Assembly: GCA_030544215.1 (NCBI GenBank)
Contig: JARZZO010000013.1
Location: 42,853,196-42,917,195, forward strand
Reading direction: 5' to 3'
DNA from: Zantedeschia hybrid cultivar
Lineage: Eukaryota; Streptophyta; Magnoliopsida; Alismatales; Araceae
Length of the DNA: 64,000 nucleotides
The notes beneath the pieces are model-generated. The model was not told the DNA's origin, ran no database searches, and saw only the letters and a list, made by a program, of their open reading frames with translations. Positions 43,001-56,060 of this stretch are shown here, one piece after another. Every line of letters begins with the position of its first letter. The stretch's first letter is position 1. The position numbers and the translations under genes were made by a program.

Positions 43001-44417
43001 GGGACTTGATATTAAATACCTAGAATATAGGGATTTATTTTGAACTTTTACTATGTTTATATGGATCAATATCCAAAAAGGCCTTACAATTTTTATATGA
43101 AATTAAAATCTAAAAAATGAACAAGTCATTTCTAAAATTTCATATCTTTTAAATTAAAATAATCAAATAAAAATCTGAGTACTTTCAAACAAAAACTGCA
43201 CCAAATAGAGCAAAATATTCTCCGCAGCTGCTTTGCGTGTTGTGATCTCGGAGGAAGCTGGGAAACATCAAGTAGGAGGCGCCGTTGAGGCTTCTCGCAG
43301 GCAAATAAAAGAGGGCATAATTATAAGTTACAAAATCTTTTAAAAACCATGACCATTGCACCACAACTATACCTTATTAAATTGCATAACATTAAAGTTT
43401 TACATCTTATACATGATGTCTTACGTACTTGTACTTCTAAGCACTTTTATTAATGAATTAGGGTGAGGAAACGATTAAATTGTACCATGAAAATTGAGAA
43501 AGAGAGATAGGTGAAAGGAAAGCTTTTCTTTTTCCAAACTGATGTTAAAATGATAAATTTCTCAAGCCATCTACGGAGTTGATAAATATTCTATTCTGCT
43601 ATAGAAAATATGAATTATTTTAGGAGTACGTATATAATAATATCTAAAATGAATCTGAATCCTCTAAGTGCCGGTGAGGATGAGATTCGGTAAGTGCAGT
43701 CAGACGAGTTTTTAACCTCTTATGAAACTTTTTTTATTCCCCACATAAGGTTTACTTAGAAAACTCCCTCTTTCCTTTGCACTTCCCTAATTCCATCCTC
43801 ACCTACACGTACTGAAACCGGACACATCTAAAACTGGGTGGGGTTTGTTGAACTGTCCCCTTCCAAAGATAGAAGCTACGGGACGACGCCTTCTCTGTTA
43901 GACGATGATCATCTTATCTACACACGAACTTGAAGGGGGCACGTCAAGTTTAAGATCGGATAGGTCAGCTGCTTCTACCATTTATGCATATCTAGAATGG
44001 GAACATGTCCTAAGCAGATCCACATGTCCTCAGCAGATCCAACGATTTTTAAATTAAATAACGTTTTATTATTATCATCATTGGGTTGCACTTTGCTTGA
44101 AAATACTCTTAGATTCCTAGCAATATCTCGTTGCACATGTCAGCATAATTTGTAGCACTTCTTTCTTGAGATGGTCTTGAACTCGAAATTATTACATGAA
44201 TAGATGCAAAAGAATCATTAATTATATAGAAATATCTCGATTGGTCAATTGGATTGTCTAACAAAAACAGCACATCCAGTCTTTAAATATGATAAAAAAG
44301 ACACCGAAAGATATAATAGACTACAATTTTATCATCTTATTTATCGCACTCATTGATGCTCGTTTAATCACTTGATAAAACAACTCTTGTTAATTGTATT
44401 GGTTGCACCAGAAGTTG
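40032..44417. other. 3' flank of the F-box gene and intergenic DNA
   Basis: The F-box 3' UTR probably ends within a few hundred bases of 40031. A GC-richer island at 40620-41250 has short ORFs on both strands without recognisable domains. A GA run lies at about 41995-42010, and 41447-41463 carries an AGAGTAATACTTGCTG motif like the ends of MITEs at 52.3 and 55.5 kb. The remainder is AT-rich with nothing I can name except the foldback at 43652-43820. Confidence 0.5.
43652..43820. mobile_element. Foldback MITE
   Basis: Left arm GAATCCTCTAAGTGCCGGTG, GGATGAGATTCGGTAAGTGCA returns inverted at about 43775-43820 (TGCACTTCCCTAATTCCATC, CTCACC). Ends resemble those of the 18.2- and 21.1-kb elements. 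Confidence 0.6.
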
Positions 44418-44985
44418 TGTTGGAATTATCTTTAGTGAAATTGATAAGGGACTTTTATCCTGGGTCCTGTTCTGACTGGCCCACGGAAAAGCCCATCGGA
44501 ATTCGACGGAGCCGGCCCAAGAAGACTGACAGGATTGGCCAAGACCACGTGTGAAAGAGAGAGCAAATACAGTTAAGGCTACAGTCAATGCCCCTATTTA
44601 GTACCACATTGATAGCATCCTTTACTGTCGCCTACTCCCTGTTCTATAAAGTAAGGGATCTATCCACTGGAAAACGTATGCCACGAAAGTTCCTTCTTAA
44701 GATATTCTCTCTCTCTCTTCCGCTTTGTCTTCATCTCTCTTTGCCCTCTGGTACTCGATTGACTTGAGCGTTAGAGAGATCCACCCGGGACGAACGTCTG
44801 AGTCCCACTTAATGACTCGCCCCTTTGTGTATAGGAAAGAAGGCTCTGCTCTGCTCCGACTCCCTCAAACTCGGCTTGACTCCAACTCCCTCGAGAGTCG
44901 GACGCTCAACTGTCCGATTCAGCACCCGTGCGAGAAGGTGCCTACGTTAAAATCATATGATCACGAGATCAAATAAGTCTCAACA
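44418..44985 (+). repeat. Solo-LTR-like segment (gypsy type)
   Basis: The segment starts TGTTGGAATT and ends TCTCAACA (TGTTG/CAACA pair). A TATA box TCTATAAAG is at about 44643. It contains GACTTGAGCGTTAGAGAG (about 44760-44777), a motif typical of the R/U5 part of several plant gypsy LTRs. No matching 5-bp duplication is seen at the flanks, and no internal retrotransposon sequence adjoins it. Confidence 0.5.
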
Positions 44986-46568
44986 AATATAAAAAAAATG
45001 ATGATAAAAAATATGATATAATGGCATTTCTCTACTAACACTCCTCGTCTTAACAAAATACGCATGCGCCAAGACCATTTGGTACCTTAAAAAAGGGAAG
45101 AAAAATCTCCGGTCCCCAACCAACACAATCGCAAATGCCACTCGGACCCATTATTGTCGTCTACAAGACCAGTTTCGGAAAGAAAAAAAACATCTACAGG
45201 AGAAACATACATCATACCGCGTGGAGACATGAATCCATGATGATGGTGTCCCCCAAAGGACAAAAGAGTGTTGGGTCCAACATGATCAACAGCGGCAATC
45301 AATCCTCACCCGAGAACGTTCTCTAACCAACGGCTGAGATCGTCGATTCTTGCGTTGATGCGTCTCTTTTGGGGTCTCACACTTGGGCTTTTGGGACGAG
45401 CGTGGGTTGTGGGTGGAGCATGCCTTGGGGCGGTGGTCGCGGCAGTCGTACATGTGCCCTTCGATCTCACGGAATTAAATGGGCGTGCACGATTAGTATA
45501 TAAAACGAAACAACAAACGAGGGGCTTATCCGCAAAACCAATGCACAAACCTTAATGATGGCCCATTAAAGAAAGCCCCCAAGCTGGGGAACATGCGTTA
45601 GGAGTGTTTGTTAGGTTAGGTGACGGCATGGGGAATAGATGAGATTAGATTATGTATTCTATTTTTCTATAGGATTTGTATGTCATTCAATCTGATTAGT
45701 TTAATAAGATTTTTATTTTTTTTTTTAAAAATATCTCTTTTTCAGATCTCATTTTTTTCAATCATAATAAATGAACTAATAGGACTAAAGTGAAATAACA
45801 ATGGTATAAAAAAAAATGTAGAGTAAAGGATCCAAATCTGAATAGATCGAGTGTTGGCTATAATGGATCCGATCGATTAGAAATTTAACATCCATTTGAT
45901 TAGAGGTTTAATTTGAATGTAGGTGATATTCATATTTTGAAAACTTTGTAAGTATGTTCTTATAATTGATTAGATTTGTATTATTAAATTTTTTTATCCT
46001 AAACAAGTTGTATGTGTACCCATGCCGTCGACATCATTTCATTCTAAGAAGGAAATAACTAACTTTTGTGCAAATATCTTTTTAATCTTAGAGAATTACA
46101 CCAATATGAACTTGTATATTTGCATAGGCGTAAATAGTTTGATTGAGGGATAACTTTAGGATATTATTTTTCTATTTCGAACTTTACTTAAAAAGTAGTT
46201 TGATTAGATTGATTAACTAATTCAAATATAAAGGGATTGATCAGAGTTAACCCTCTTTTTTATATCTCTAGGTCTCTCCTAGAATATGTTAATCTGAGTA
46301 ACTTTCACTTTTATCCATTAAATTATCTCACTTCCCATAGCTTGTTCATGAGCATTTATACCTACTTATTCTACCTACTACTTCATATTTATGCCAAAAG
46401 ATATTTACCTGACCCCAAACTAACCTTTCAAATTAAGCCATGGTTATCAAAGAGAATTTGTCTTTTATCTCAGAATACTTTATTATATTGGACAAAATGG
46501 CTTAACTTTAACTCCCAATCAAAGTGATCCTAAGAGCATATTATCTCTCCTTTAACCAAAGGTGTTGG
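44986..46568. other. Intergenic, no gene seen
   Basis: Short ORFs on both strands at 45087-45555 lack recognisable domains. 46237-46527 is an AT-rich ORF of low complexity. Nothing else stands out. Confidence 0.5.
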
Positions 46569-48147
46569 TGTTAGGATCCGAGCGGGACGCGAAGAACGCA
46601 GCGGAAACGATGAACAAAATTTAAAATCCGCCCGATGCCCGCTAATCCGATTCGAAACGAAAAAATGCTAACCAAAAAATCGGGTTGAAATCTGATTACC
46701 ATGCGCGGATTCGAATCTGCTTCCGTCTTGGTTCCGTCGAGGTGATGCCGCGAGCCGCACAAGCGTCCGGCCTCCAGCGATATCCACGCGATCCTCTGCG
46801 ATGGTTCGTCCTCGATCCCTCGTCCGTATCAGCTCGCTCGCTGAAGATCCGTCGCCGCAACGATTGCTGAAATCCCGCCGACGGGAATTCCCGACTTTCG
46901 GGAATCACACGCGGCGGAGACGGGAACTATTCTGGCGCCTCGAACGGGGTGTCCAGAGGAGGAGAGAAAAATGAAGGATAACGGCCAGCAAGGGGAAATC
47001 CTGGAGCTTGGCCCAGGGTTTCTCAACAGTGCGTATATATATTAAGTCAGCGCAACTTTTCACAAAAGTCCCGAGTTAATATAAATCCCACTTATGTACC
47101 ACCGACTGAGAATCTTATTGCGTGTGACCCTCTAGACCTATTTACCAGTCCGGTTTTCAACCCGTTAAGTCCAATAACTAGTTATTGACTTATTGTAATT
47201 AATTAATATCTAGATATTAACTAATTACTTAACCGAATTATCATCGCATGTAAATTCGGTTGAACTTCTGATCAAGTTGGGTGCCAAGCAACACCGCATG
47301 ATCTCGGAAGGTAATGGGGTTCAGCAACTCGCTCATGGAACCTGTCCGTCCACAGTTACCGCGTGGCTATAATCCTTTGTTTGCACAATGCTCTCGAGTT
47401 AACCTAGGGTATGGTCAACTGTCAAACCCTAGATGGTCAACTCATTTGAATCAGACTCCGCTGTACAATATCCGAAAACCACTTTTCTGATATTGTTTCT
47501 GCTTTGGCCAGAGACTCCTGCGGATTTACTCTAGAGTATTCTCTCTCCAGTCACCTGAGAGCGAACGATCTTTTATTGAACACACAATCACCTTCGAAGG
47601 TCTTTCGCTAGACCCGATCCTTAACTATTAGAGATTCCGTAGATAGGGATTCGTAGGTCAAGGTCAAAGTCCAGAAGTCCACCGACAAGGTGTCTCAAGT
47701 CTAAAGATCAACCACGCTACTGTGACGATGAATCAAGCCGATTGACAGTCAGGTAAATTACCATTCGGCGATTCATTTCGGATCAGTTCAGTGAACTCAT
47801 TCTCCAATGAGCACCTACAGGTTTATCATTGTGTCTCCACACTAATAACTAACGAGATCAGTCACCCTCATCATATGAGTTGAAATAACTTGTACTAGTT
47901 TAACGGGATGTTTGATGTCTTTCTCAAACATCTTACGACTAAGAACAATTGAGAATATGTGTTTGTAAGTCATCAGTCTCATTATTATGATCTCATCATA
48001 ATCTGATGACTATTGTACATATTCATGGACTTCATTATGCGCAATTATAAATATGCCAATCTACATAATAAATTTAATACCATTAATTAGTGAACCAGAT
48101 TGAAATATGTACCTTATGATTGGCTTAGAGGACACTTATATCCATCA
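46569..48147 (-). repeat. Solo LTR (probably copia type), minus orientation
   Basis: In plus coordinates it starts TGTTAGGATCC and ends CCATCA. Flanking pentamers GTTGG (46564-46568) and GTTGA (48148-48152) match at 4 of 5 positions. On the minus strand it begins TGATGGATATAAGTG, has a TATA box TTAATATATATACG (about 47032-47045) and ends GGATCCTAACA, as in several plant copia LTRs. No gag-pol adjoins it. The 46.6-47.0 kb part is GC-rich and has overlapping ORFs without domains. Confidence 0.6.
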
Positions 48148-49165
48148 GTTGACAACCAAGACATATGCATAACTATTTTGTAGAATATAAGAATACTAAA
48201 AATAAATTTCATTTTAAGAATAAAATTATAAATCTATTAGATTATAGGGTGTATTGGCCAAATTTTCTTAAAATTTTTGAAAGTACAGAATAACGTACAA
48301 TCCACCCGTTAGTTAAATAACATTTTTCATAGTAGATATGGTTAGGGATGAAAAAGGTTATTTATGGTAAAGATAATAACTATATTTTTATTTTTATTTT
48401 TAAAATAAAAAATATAACCTTATCCATGCTGACTTTTTTATCTTTATCCTTAAAAATTAACGGAAACAGATACCTAAAGGTTAAATTATCGGACAATATA
48501 ATCCACACGTTTTTACACAATAAAATTGAATCATAAAATTTTCACTATATGTATGAAATGCAATTATCATAGAAGAAATATTGATATGATTACTTTTAAT
48601 TTCAAATTAATGAAGTCAAACTTATGAAGACAAATTAACAAATTTACTAAGTATATGTAAGAAAAATATAAAAAGTAGCACTATGTTATATATACGTATA
48701 TATTAAGGTGTCTACCAAAACTATTACATTTTATTAAAAATTTTTAAATATTTTATGTTTTCATAATATATTATATTGTAATGTTATAATATGAAATATA
48801 AATTATATTTTTATAAATATGTTATATTACAATACTATAAAAAATATAAAAAAACAGATAATCGGGTTATAGAATACGGAATCAATTGTTTCATCTTAAA
48901 CAAAAAGAATAAAAATAATATTAATTCTTATCCTTATTTTTAATTTATATCTACATGTGTCCTATAAGCTACTAATAAGGACAGATACTTTGGGTTATTC
49001 GTTCAAGGTGTGCAGACGCCCATGCAACGTGGTACGCCGTACGCGGGCACCTCTGATGGACTCTTCCGTTCTTATTCCTTTTCATCTGGTGCCAAAGGAA
49101 GAAAAGCCCCGATTCCCAGGATATTAGTGTAGGCCCGTTTGTTTATATTATTGGCTTTGAGATTC

Positions 49166-49534
49166 TTACATATGTACCTCTTAAATATATTATATTTGCA
49201 TGTATACTTTCAGCTCTCACGTATTAGCATCAATACTTCTTAAATTTTTAGAAAAATACACTTATATCTCTTAATCTAATGATTTTACATAAATACTTTT
49301 AAATTCACTAATATATTGCATATATCTTTCAATTCACTAAAATCTTGCATTATATACCTCCCATGATATTATGATTTATGTAACATTTTTGACATATTTC
49401 GTTGAAATTTAACTAAGTTTGACAGAAGGGATATAAATGTAACATTTTGAAGATTTTAGAAGTATTGATGATAATATGTGAGAGTTGATGGTATATATAC
49501 AAATACAGTATATTCGAGGGATATATATGTAAAA
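49166..49534. mobile_element. Long foldback MITE
   Basis: Arms of about 107 bp (49166-49272 and 49427-49534) pair in inverted orientation at roughly 75%. Shared blocks include CATCAATACTTCTTAAAT versus its reverse in ATTTTAGAAGTATTGATG. Outer ends are TTACATATGTACCTC and GAGGGATATATATGTAA. Confidence 0.7.
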
Positions 49535-50156
49535 GATATTTTAAATTTTTTAAAAAATCTAACAAATTCTCTTAATATCTTAAAAAATAAAGGATAATAA
49601 ACAAAATTGAGTTAAACGTGTGAGAGGACATAGGAATGTGCAATATGTCCATTGAAAATTTAAAAAAACTTTATACTTCAAAAAGTATAATGATGACTCT
49701 AAAATCTCATTTATTTTCACTATTTCTATTCTAATTTTTCATCCCTATTTCATCTTTTATCCGAAATTTAAGGTCGGTAGTGGAAATAAACGGGATCTGA
49801 CTAACACTTTGCTGCGACCCGGTTGTACGTGCAGTCGTTAGATTAGTTTTTTTATTTTTTTGAACTTTTGTAAAACTCAAGGGAAGGAAATAATCTTAAG
49901 AGTTAATTGTACAGTCTGATCTTTGATCTAACGGTTAACTTTTTTTATTTTTTTAATTGATCAAATTAACTCCTAAGGTTATTCCTTTTCATTGAGATTT
50001 AATAAAAAATTAAAAATACTTATTGTTGTCGTTGTCCAATCTGTACCGTCTGTTTTTTCAGTTTTTTTGAATTTGGCCATCTGCATAGGCTGTTTTTGTA
50101 TACTTGGATCCTTAAGATTGTTTTCTTCTGTTTCTAACTTTTTAAAAAGAGAACGA

Positions 50157-50746
50157 CTTGTTGCACCGTAGGACGGGCAAATAGGTGGGCTGGGATCGAT
50201 GATCCCCCCAGACTATTCGCCCCACCTGAAAATCTTACATGGGCCATGTCTCCTATTAAGTGCGTTCTAATATCAGTTGTGTGTCAACGCACATGAACAT
50301 AGCCTGATTTAAAAAGTGAAAAATTTGTTCAACATGCTAATTTTCAAGAGCATGTTGAGACATTGGAGAACATCCAAATCATCATGTGATCTAGAACTTC
50401 AGTACATGCTGGAGCGTTCCAAGATGTTTTCTAACGCTTCAACATGCTCTAAGTGCTAGAGCATCATACGTTTGAAAACTCTAGGATGCGCTCGACCGCT
50501 CCAAGATACCCTCGAACATCATGTACTCTGGAGCTTCAGGATACGCTTGAGTATTTCAGGATACGTACGTCTCAACATGCTCTCGAACATAGTCTGTTGA
50601 ATAAATTTTTTATTTTTTCAATCCGACCTTATTCATATGCACTGACGTGCGGCTGACATCGGAATGCACGTAATAAGAGGATAGGGGTCATATAGGATTT
50701 TCAAGTGGCGCGAGCACCTGGGCTACCCCTGGTGCGGCGCAGCTAG
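50157..50746. mobile_element. Long foldback MITE with a CATGCTC-rich centre
   Basis: The left arm (about 50157-50338) returns inverted at 50595-50746. Matching blocks include TGTTGAACAAATTTTT / TGTTGAATAAATTTTT and the CCTGAAAATCTTACATG / ACTTGAAAATCCTATATG pair. The centre (50340-50590) is an irregular array of CATGCTC, GCTCGAAC, CTCCAAGAT and TTCAGGATACG motifs. No coding capacity. Confidence 0.65.
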
Positions 50747-52312
50747 TATTAAAAGAAAAACTGAAACAAATATATTTACTACTGTAGTGGACGTTACAGC
50801 AGTGCCCACGTTAAAATAAACTCATCTTGATGTCAAGTTAATAAAACGTTCGAATACAAAGGTATTTTTTTCTCTCTGTGCCACGCCCTCATTCGTTCAG
50901 AGTGCATGCAAAATTGAATATGTAACCTCTCTAAGAGACCATGAGATACTACGTATTCTATACCTGACTCTGGTCATGGGTTGATCTCCGAGTATTTATT
51001 CACTTTTTTTGGGTGGAGTGACCCAACGGTCTAGACACATAAACTTATGATTCAAAGGCAAAAGTATGAGACGATTTAAACAAGAAAATTCCTTCTAAAC
51101 ATAAAGAGAATAAAATTCACACATTTCCGTCCTAGGAGAAGAGAGGGAGGGCGAGACTTCCATGTACAGACTACGGCAGAGACCAAACTTGTGCGCTCCC
51201 AAATAAGAGAGACGGTATCCGTCCGACTTTCCACTACGCCACAGTTTTGTGGACGAATATTTGCTCAACCCAGAAGCAATCCGAGCGTGAAATCTTTGGC
51301 TATAAGTTTGTTAATTTGCTTGCATTTGTCAACCCGAATAGAATAACATGAAGTTGATGTGGTCGTATTCAAGATATATAGTCTGACAATCTATTCGTTG
51401 CCCATTATTATATATTCAATATATTGATGGTTGCATTGTACGCAAAGATCAAGTGGTTTGGAATCTTGAGCAGTTCATACCTTATGAAGCCGTGGCTTGC
51501 ATGCCTCCATTGTGGCTTTGCGAGATTAACAATTATTTATTCGATTCCCCAAGTCTCAAGACGCTTCTGAGTAGCCTCTCCTTGTCTAGCTAACGTGTGC
51601 AACTCGCTACCCTCAGCATATAAACCATTCATTGCCTCTATAAACCTCTACTGTTACTATTGTTTCTTTTGTTCACACCTCTAGCTTTCTCTTTTTCCTT
51701 CCGTGGCTTTTCCTTCTCTTCTAATGATATCAATTTTAAATTTAGTATTATAGATATTCAAACCAAACAGGGCATAGATTACAAGATAATAATTTCACCA
51801 AAGTTTTTAACAAGGTGACTTCACGTTTTCAGTTTTATTGCTTTACATCTTTCTTTAGTTTCATATCAAAAGGTGAGAAAAATTCTCTGCTTATAAAAAT
51901 GAGACATTCTCAAATCTTCAGCCTCTTTTTAAAAGGATGTACGGACGGTGTGGAAGATGGCATTTAACCATGAAAAATACTTGCTGCACTAGAAGGGCAT
52001 TACAAATTCACTTGGATTCTAGTGCCTCTTAGCTGCCGTCTGATCATACTTTGATGAACGGATAGGATGACATGAGTGGGTGAGTACAGCAGTAGGCAAA
52101 GTCACAGTACTAGTCGCTCCCCAATGTCGCCGGTTAATTAGAGTATTTCTTCTATTGTTGTATCTTGAGGAAAAAAAATGCCAACATCTTTTATATCAGA
52201 GTAAAGATAAAACGACGCTAAAAAGAATAAAAATATACCTAGATCCTGATTAATCATTTTAATCCACTTTTTATTATTTTATAAATTAATTCAGAGCAAA
52301 GTTCTGAGCAGG

Positions 52313-52600
52313 GAATAAGAGTAATATTTGCTGCAATGTCCCTTCTTTCCTCCAATCGCAACGAATTTATTGCAGTGGGTGAAAGAAAAAAATTAATTTT
52401 TCTTCTGGTCGACCCCAAGGTGTCCTACTCAGTTCGTATAGTGCAATACTCGATCAGAAGACCCAAAAAAATCTGAAAAATCAAAAATAGTTATTTGGCT
52501 CGGACATTTTTTTTCTATTCATTAAGGTCGATTTTTTATTTTTCATATTTTTGGGTCACCTGATCGGGTACTGCACTCGACCTAAAAATATTAAAAAATT
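52313..52600. mobile_element. Foldback MITE, AGAGTAATATTTGCTGCA end
   Basis: Inner arms at 52440-52488 and 52531-52579 (TACTCGATCAGAAGACCCAA versus TTGGGTCACCTGATCGGGTA) form a long stem. The left end AGAGTAATATTTGCTGCA (52319-52336) matches, in reverse, the right end of the element at 55.5-55.8 kb. Confidence 0.55.
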
Positions 52601-52835
52601 CTTTTACCCACAGCCGCAAGTAACTTGGGAAATAAAATAGCGCAAGGCCTGCTGCTGACGAAGGGAGGCCCAATCCTGGCCCATGTTTGAAGGTTAGACT
52701 TTGAAGTTGGAGCTAAACGTGGAGGACTCATCCTGCCTCTTCCCTGCATACGTCTTTTCCCACAGGACCACAACCACCATACACACGTGGGTGGGCGCGG
52801 CCACCGTTAGGTCACCTACAAACGCGGCAATATAA

Positions 52836-52975
52836 AACTAACAGACAATGGCAACATTCCCAGGCACAGATAAAACCTCATAAGTTTGAAAAAAAAAAAA
52901 ATTACAACTAACATACAATGGCAACATTCCAAGGCACAGATAAAACCTCATAACTTTAAAAAAAAAAAAAAAAGG
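52836..52975. repeat. 70-bp tandem duplication
   Basis: AACTAACAGACAATGGCAAC and AACTAACATACAATGGCAAC begin two adjacent copies (52836-52905, 52906-52975). Each ends in a run of 13-15 A. The copies differ at about four positions apart from A-run length. Confidence 0.92.
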
Positions 52976-53084
52976 GTTATGAGGAGATGATCAAATCAAC
53001 AGATAGGACTTCCTCCTCATTCCCCCTTTGGTGGAGGGGGTGGCAAAGTTGATGCCAACGTCATGCTATTGTATTATTCTTTGG

Positions 53085-53273
53085 TTATTTCAGTGACAAG
53101 AGTTATAACTTTATTTAAAATTGAGTTAAGTGATTAAATAGATCTTTTTACAATTAAAACTTTATACAATAGCAGTGACAAGAGTTAAGTGACAAGAGTT
53201 ATTTCAGTGACAAGAGTTATAACTTTATTTAAAATTGAGTTAAGTGATTAAATAGATCTTTATACAATTAAAA
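53085..53273. repeat. 75-bp direct repeat with slipped partial copies
   Basis: TTATTTCAGTGACAAGAGTT starts full copies at 53085 and 53199. Both contain GAGTTAAGTGATTAAATAGA. Between them, CAGTGACAAGAGTTA occurs again in shortened form, which suggests replication slippage. Confidence 0.92.
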
Positions 53274-54654
53274 TAGTGAACTAATTTCGATCACATCCAA
53301 TTGATATCATCAGGGTAAGTTATATGTCGTCGTTTAACTTTAGGAGCCAATTTATTATCCGGAGATCAAAACAGTGATCTATCAGTCATGTCTTTTTTTT
53401 TTTATCAGAAGTCAGTCATGTGTCTTCGTTTGAACCAACTGGATAGGATTGATTGGTTTTATCTCTTGATCTTTCTTTAGCAGGTTAAGAGTTCAAGTTA
53501 GTTTTAAGTAAAAACTTTCCTTGTTGTTCAGTTACAAGTGTACCGTGGGATTTTGTCCTTAAATTTGTGAGATCACTTCTCTAGAAAGTTGACTTGAGTC
53601 TAAAATTATCACTTAATTAGGCAAAATTGCTTGTGGAATTATCTTTTCACTGGGAGGAAAATATTCGGCTTTGTATATATTAGAACATTGATCCCTTGTA
53701 CATGTGTGTACACAGGAGGCCAACTGAGTTGCCTTTCATGAAAAATCTTTATTTCACGTAAGAGCTACATTTACTATCCAGAGATCAAAATAGGGATCTA
53801 TCAGTCACCTATCAAATTCCTTTATCAAAAAATATAAGTTTTTGATTTTCGACCCTCCAAAATTTTTGATATTACAAGTAATCCTCTTAATCTGTCTATT
53901 TACAAATAACTCTCAACTTTCTTACAAAAAGATTCTTTTGAGGAATTTTTTTTGTAACACTTTCAAAGATTTTTGTAACATTCTAGGATCTTGCACCAAT
54001 TCAAAGAGGATTGTAAGGAGTTATAAACAAATAGTCATGTTTTTTTATAATTACATTATGTTTTTAAGAGTTAAAACATAATTATTTCAAAAAATATAAA
54101 CTTTTAGATTTAAAATGCATTGAATTAACAAGAAAACTACCCTCTTCAATTGCAAGATGCTACAGGAGAACATATAATAAGGCTGGCTAACAATTCACCT
54201 TCTTTGTTTGAAGCGTGTCTGAGCGGATCATTTGTAGATGGAGAGGATCTGGCTTTTATGAAGGGTCTTTTCAAGAGGTCATTTAAGCATTCTTTCATCC
54301 CACCAAAAGAAGAATTCGATGTTGGGGAAAAAATTTCGAGCTCCTTGCCTGGCTATCGCCAACCTTCCATGAAATGATGCCAAAGATCCGATCAAGATAA
54401 TTTTTAGATGAATGACTTGTTTAGCCCATGAAACTAGTTAATAAAAAGAAATTATGTGCTAATACAAATAGTGAAGAACTTTAAGTAATTTTCTGTAATT
54501 CTTGGAAAATTAGAAATTCAATATATAAGGACGTCCTTCTGTGGAGAAGTCATTTAATCTTTTTCCAAATATTTCCTTTCACTCGAGAAATGAACCCCCC
54601 CCCCTCCATCTTCTGGGGGCATATTTGATACACAGGATTATTTCTAACTTTCCT

Positions 54655-54677
54655 TATATATATATATATATATATAG
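54655..54677. repeat. (TA)n microsatellite
   Basis: About eleven TA units in a non-coding region, preceded at 54595 by a run of about 10 C. Confidence 0.9.
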
Positions 54678-55470
54678 TCACTTATCTTGAGGGAAAGGAT
54701 AAAAGTTAGGTATGAAGTGTTGTAAAATGTTGCTATAGTAAGTATCAGCTTCCAAGGGGCTGTTTGATGTGGTGTAAAATATTACAAGATATTATTTTAA
54801 ATATCTTTTCGTAGATTTAGAGTACCATAAATATTTGAGTCTTAAACTCTGCTGGGGGTCAACTTAAGAAGTTTATTTTCTTTTCAGTTTTAGTTTGCAG
54901 ATCAAACTCACTGAAAGTAAAATTTAAAAGTTTCAGTTTTGATGATCTCTAAAGTTAAAACATATAATATTTTAACCCACCAACAACACAAAATTTGAAC
55001 TTCATGGATTAGAACTGCTTACATGCATGAGGTGAGAGATTGATTAACGTCCTTGTTGAAAGTTAGCTAGATTGAATGCCTTGGTTCAAACTTAAAAAAT
55101 GTTTGATTGAATGCCACCTAATATTTCTTGTATAGTAGAAACCAGAAAGGTAACTTTTGAAGAGAAGGTTCACCAAACTCGTTGCTATTTGTTAGGAACC
55201 AATCTCAGAAGAGCAAGGACAGACCTTTCCTTTGCTTTCACTTTTATCCCAGTGTTTACCTTTAATTTTCATCTTTTTGCTTGCACTAGCAAACATCTTT
55301 CTTCTAGAGAGCTTTAGTTCAGAAGCCTCTTCTCTTAGTAGTTGAGAAGGCGAATCGGTTCCATGTGAAAGAAGATGTAAATTTTAGTTCACTGTAAGAC
55401 ATGTGCAAAAAAAATAAAAAATCACTGTAAGAAATTTGCATCGTCTTGATCGTCGTCCGAATGCAAATGA

Positions 55471-55809
55471 TGATCCTTACTTGCTGCACCGCGTCCGCAT
55501 GCAATGCAGTGCAGTCTAATTTTTTATTTTTAGAAAATCTTTTTAAAGATCACGTCTATCATGGTCGACGTGTCCATATAGCCCGATCTTCAATCAAATG
55601 ATCTAAAAAAATTGAATGCCTTTTTATTGGACTCCCCCCATTATTTTATATTTCACTTTATTTTTTATATTATCTGACTGGAAATAAAGTTATATGAACA
55701 TGTAATGATGGACTCGACCTTAAAAACTCTCAAAAAATAAAAAAATGACTGCAATCTATGTAATACATTAACTTGCTGCTCAGCATGCGGTGCGGCAAAT
55801 ATTACTCTT
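55471..55809. mobile_element. MITE related to the 52.3-kb element
   Basis: Ends GATCCTTACTTGCTGCACCG (from 55471) and (reverse) GAGTAATATTTGCCGCACCG are inverted relatives. The interior is AT-rich with a GACTCGACCTTAAAAA-like segment also present, inverted, at 52.5 kb. Confidence 0.55.
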
Positions 55810-56060
55810 AACTCAATTATTTAAGTAATTTTTAATTTATGCGTTCATTAATAAAGAGTCTTTCTAAATTGATATATATATAACAAGTTAAGTAATAAAT
55901 ATAATTTTTTTCTAATCAAATATATATAATTATTTAAAATCTTATTATTCGACAGTAAGAAACTTACCAGTACTTCTAGGGCCAAATATGGGTTGGACGG
56001 CAATCTCATTAATGCCATCGATTCTGAAACTAATTGACTTGACAGCCGATGGCTTAGAAT

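Noticed and set aside
48343..49747. Possible hAT-like element with ends TAGGGATGAAAAA and TTTTTCATCCCTA
   Set aside because: Ends match, but flanking octamers GATATGGT and TTTCATCT do not, and a complete foldback element lies between; chance pairing is likely.
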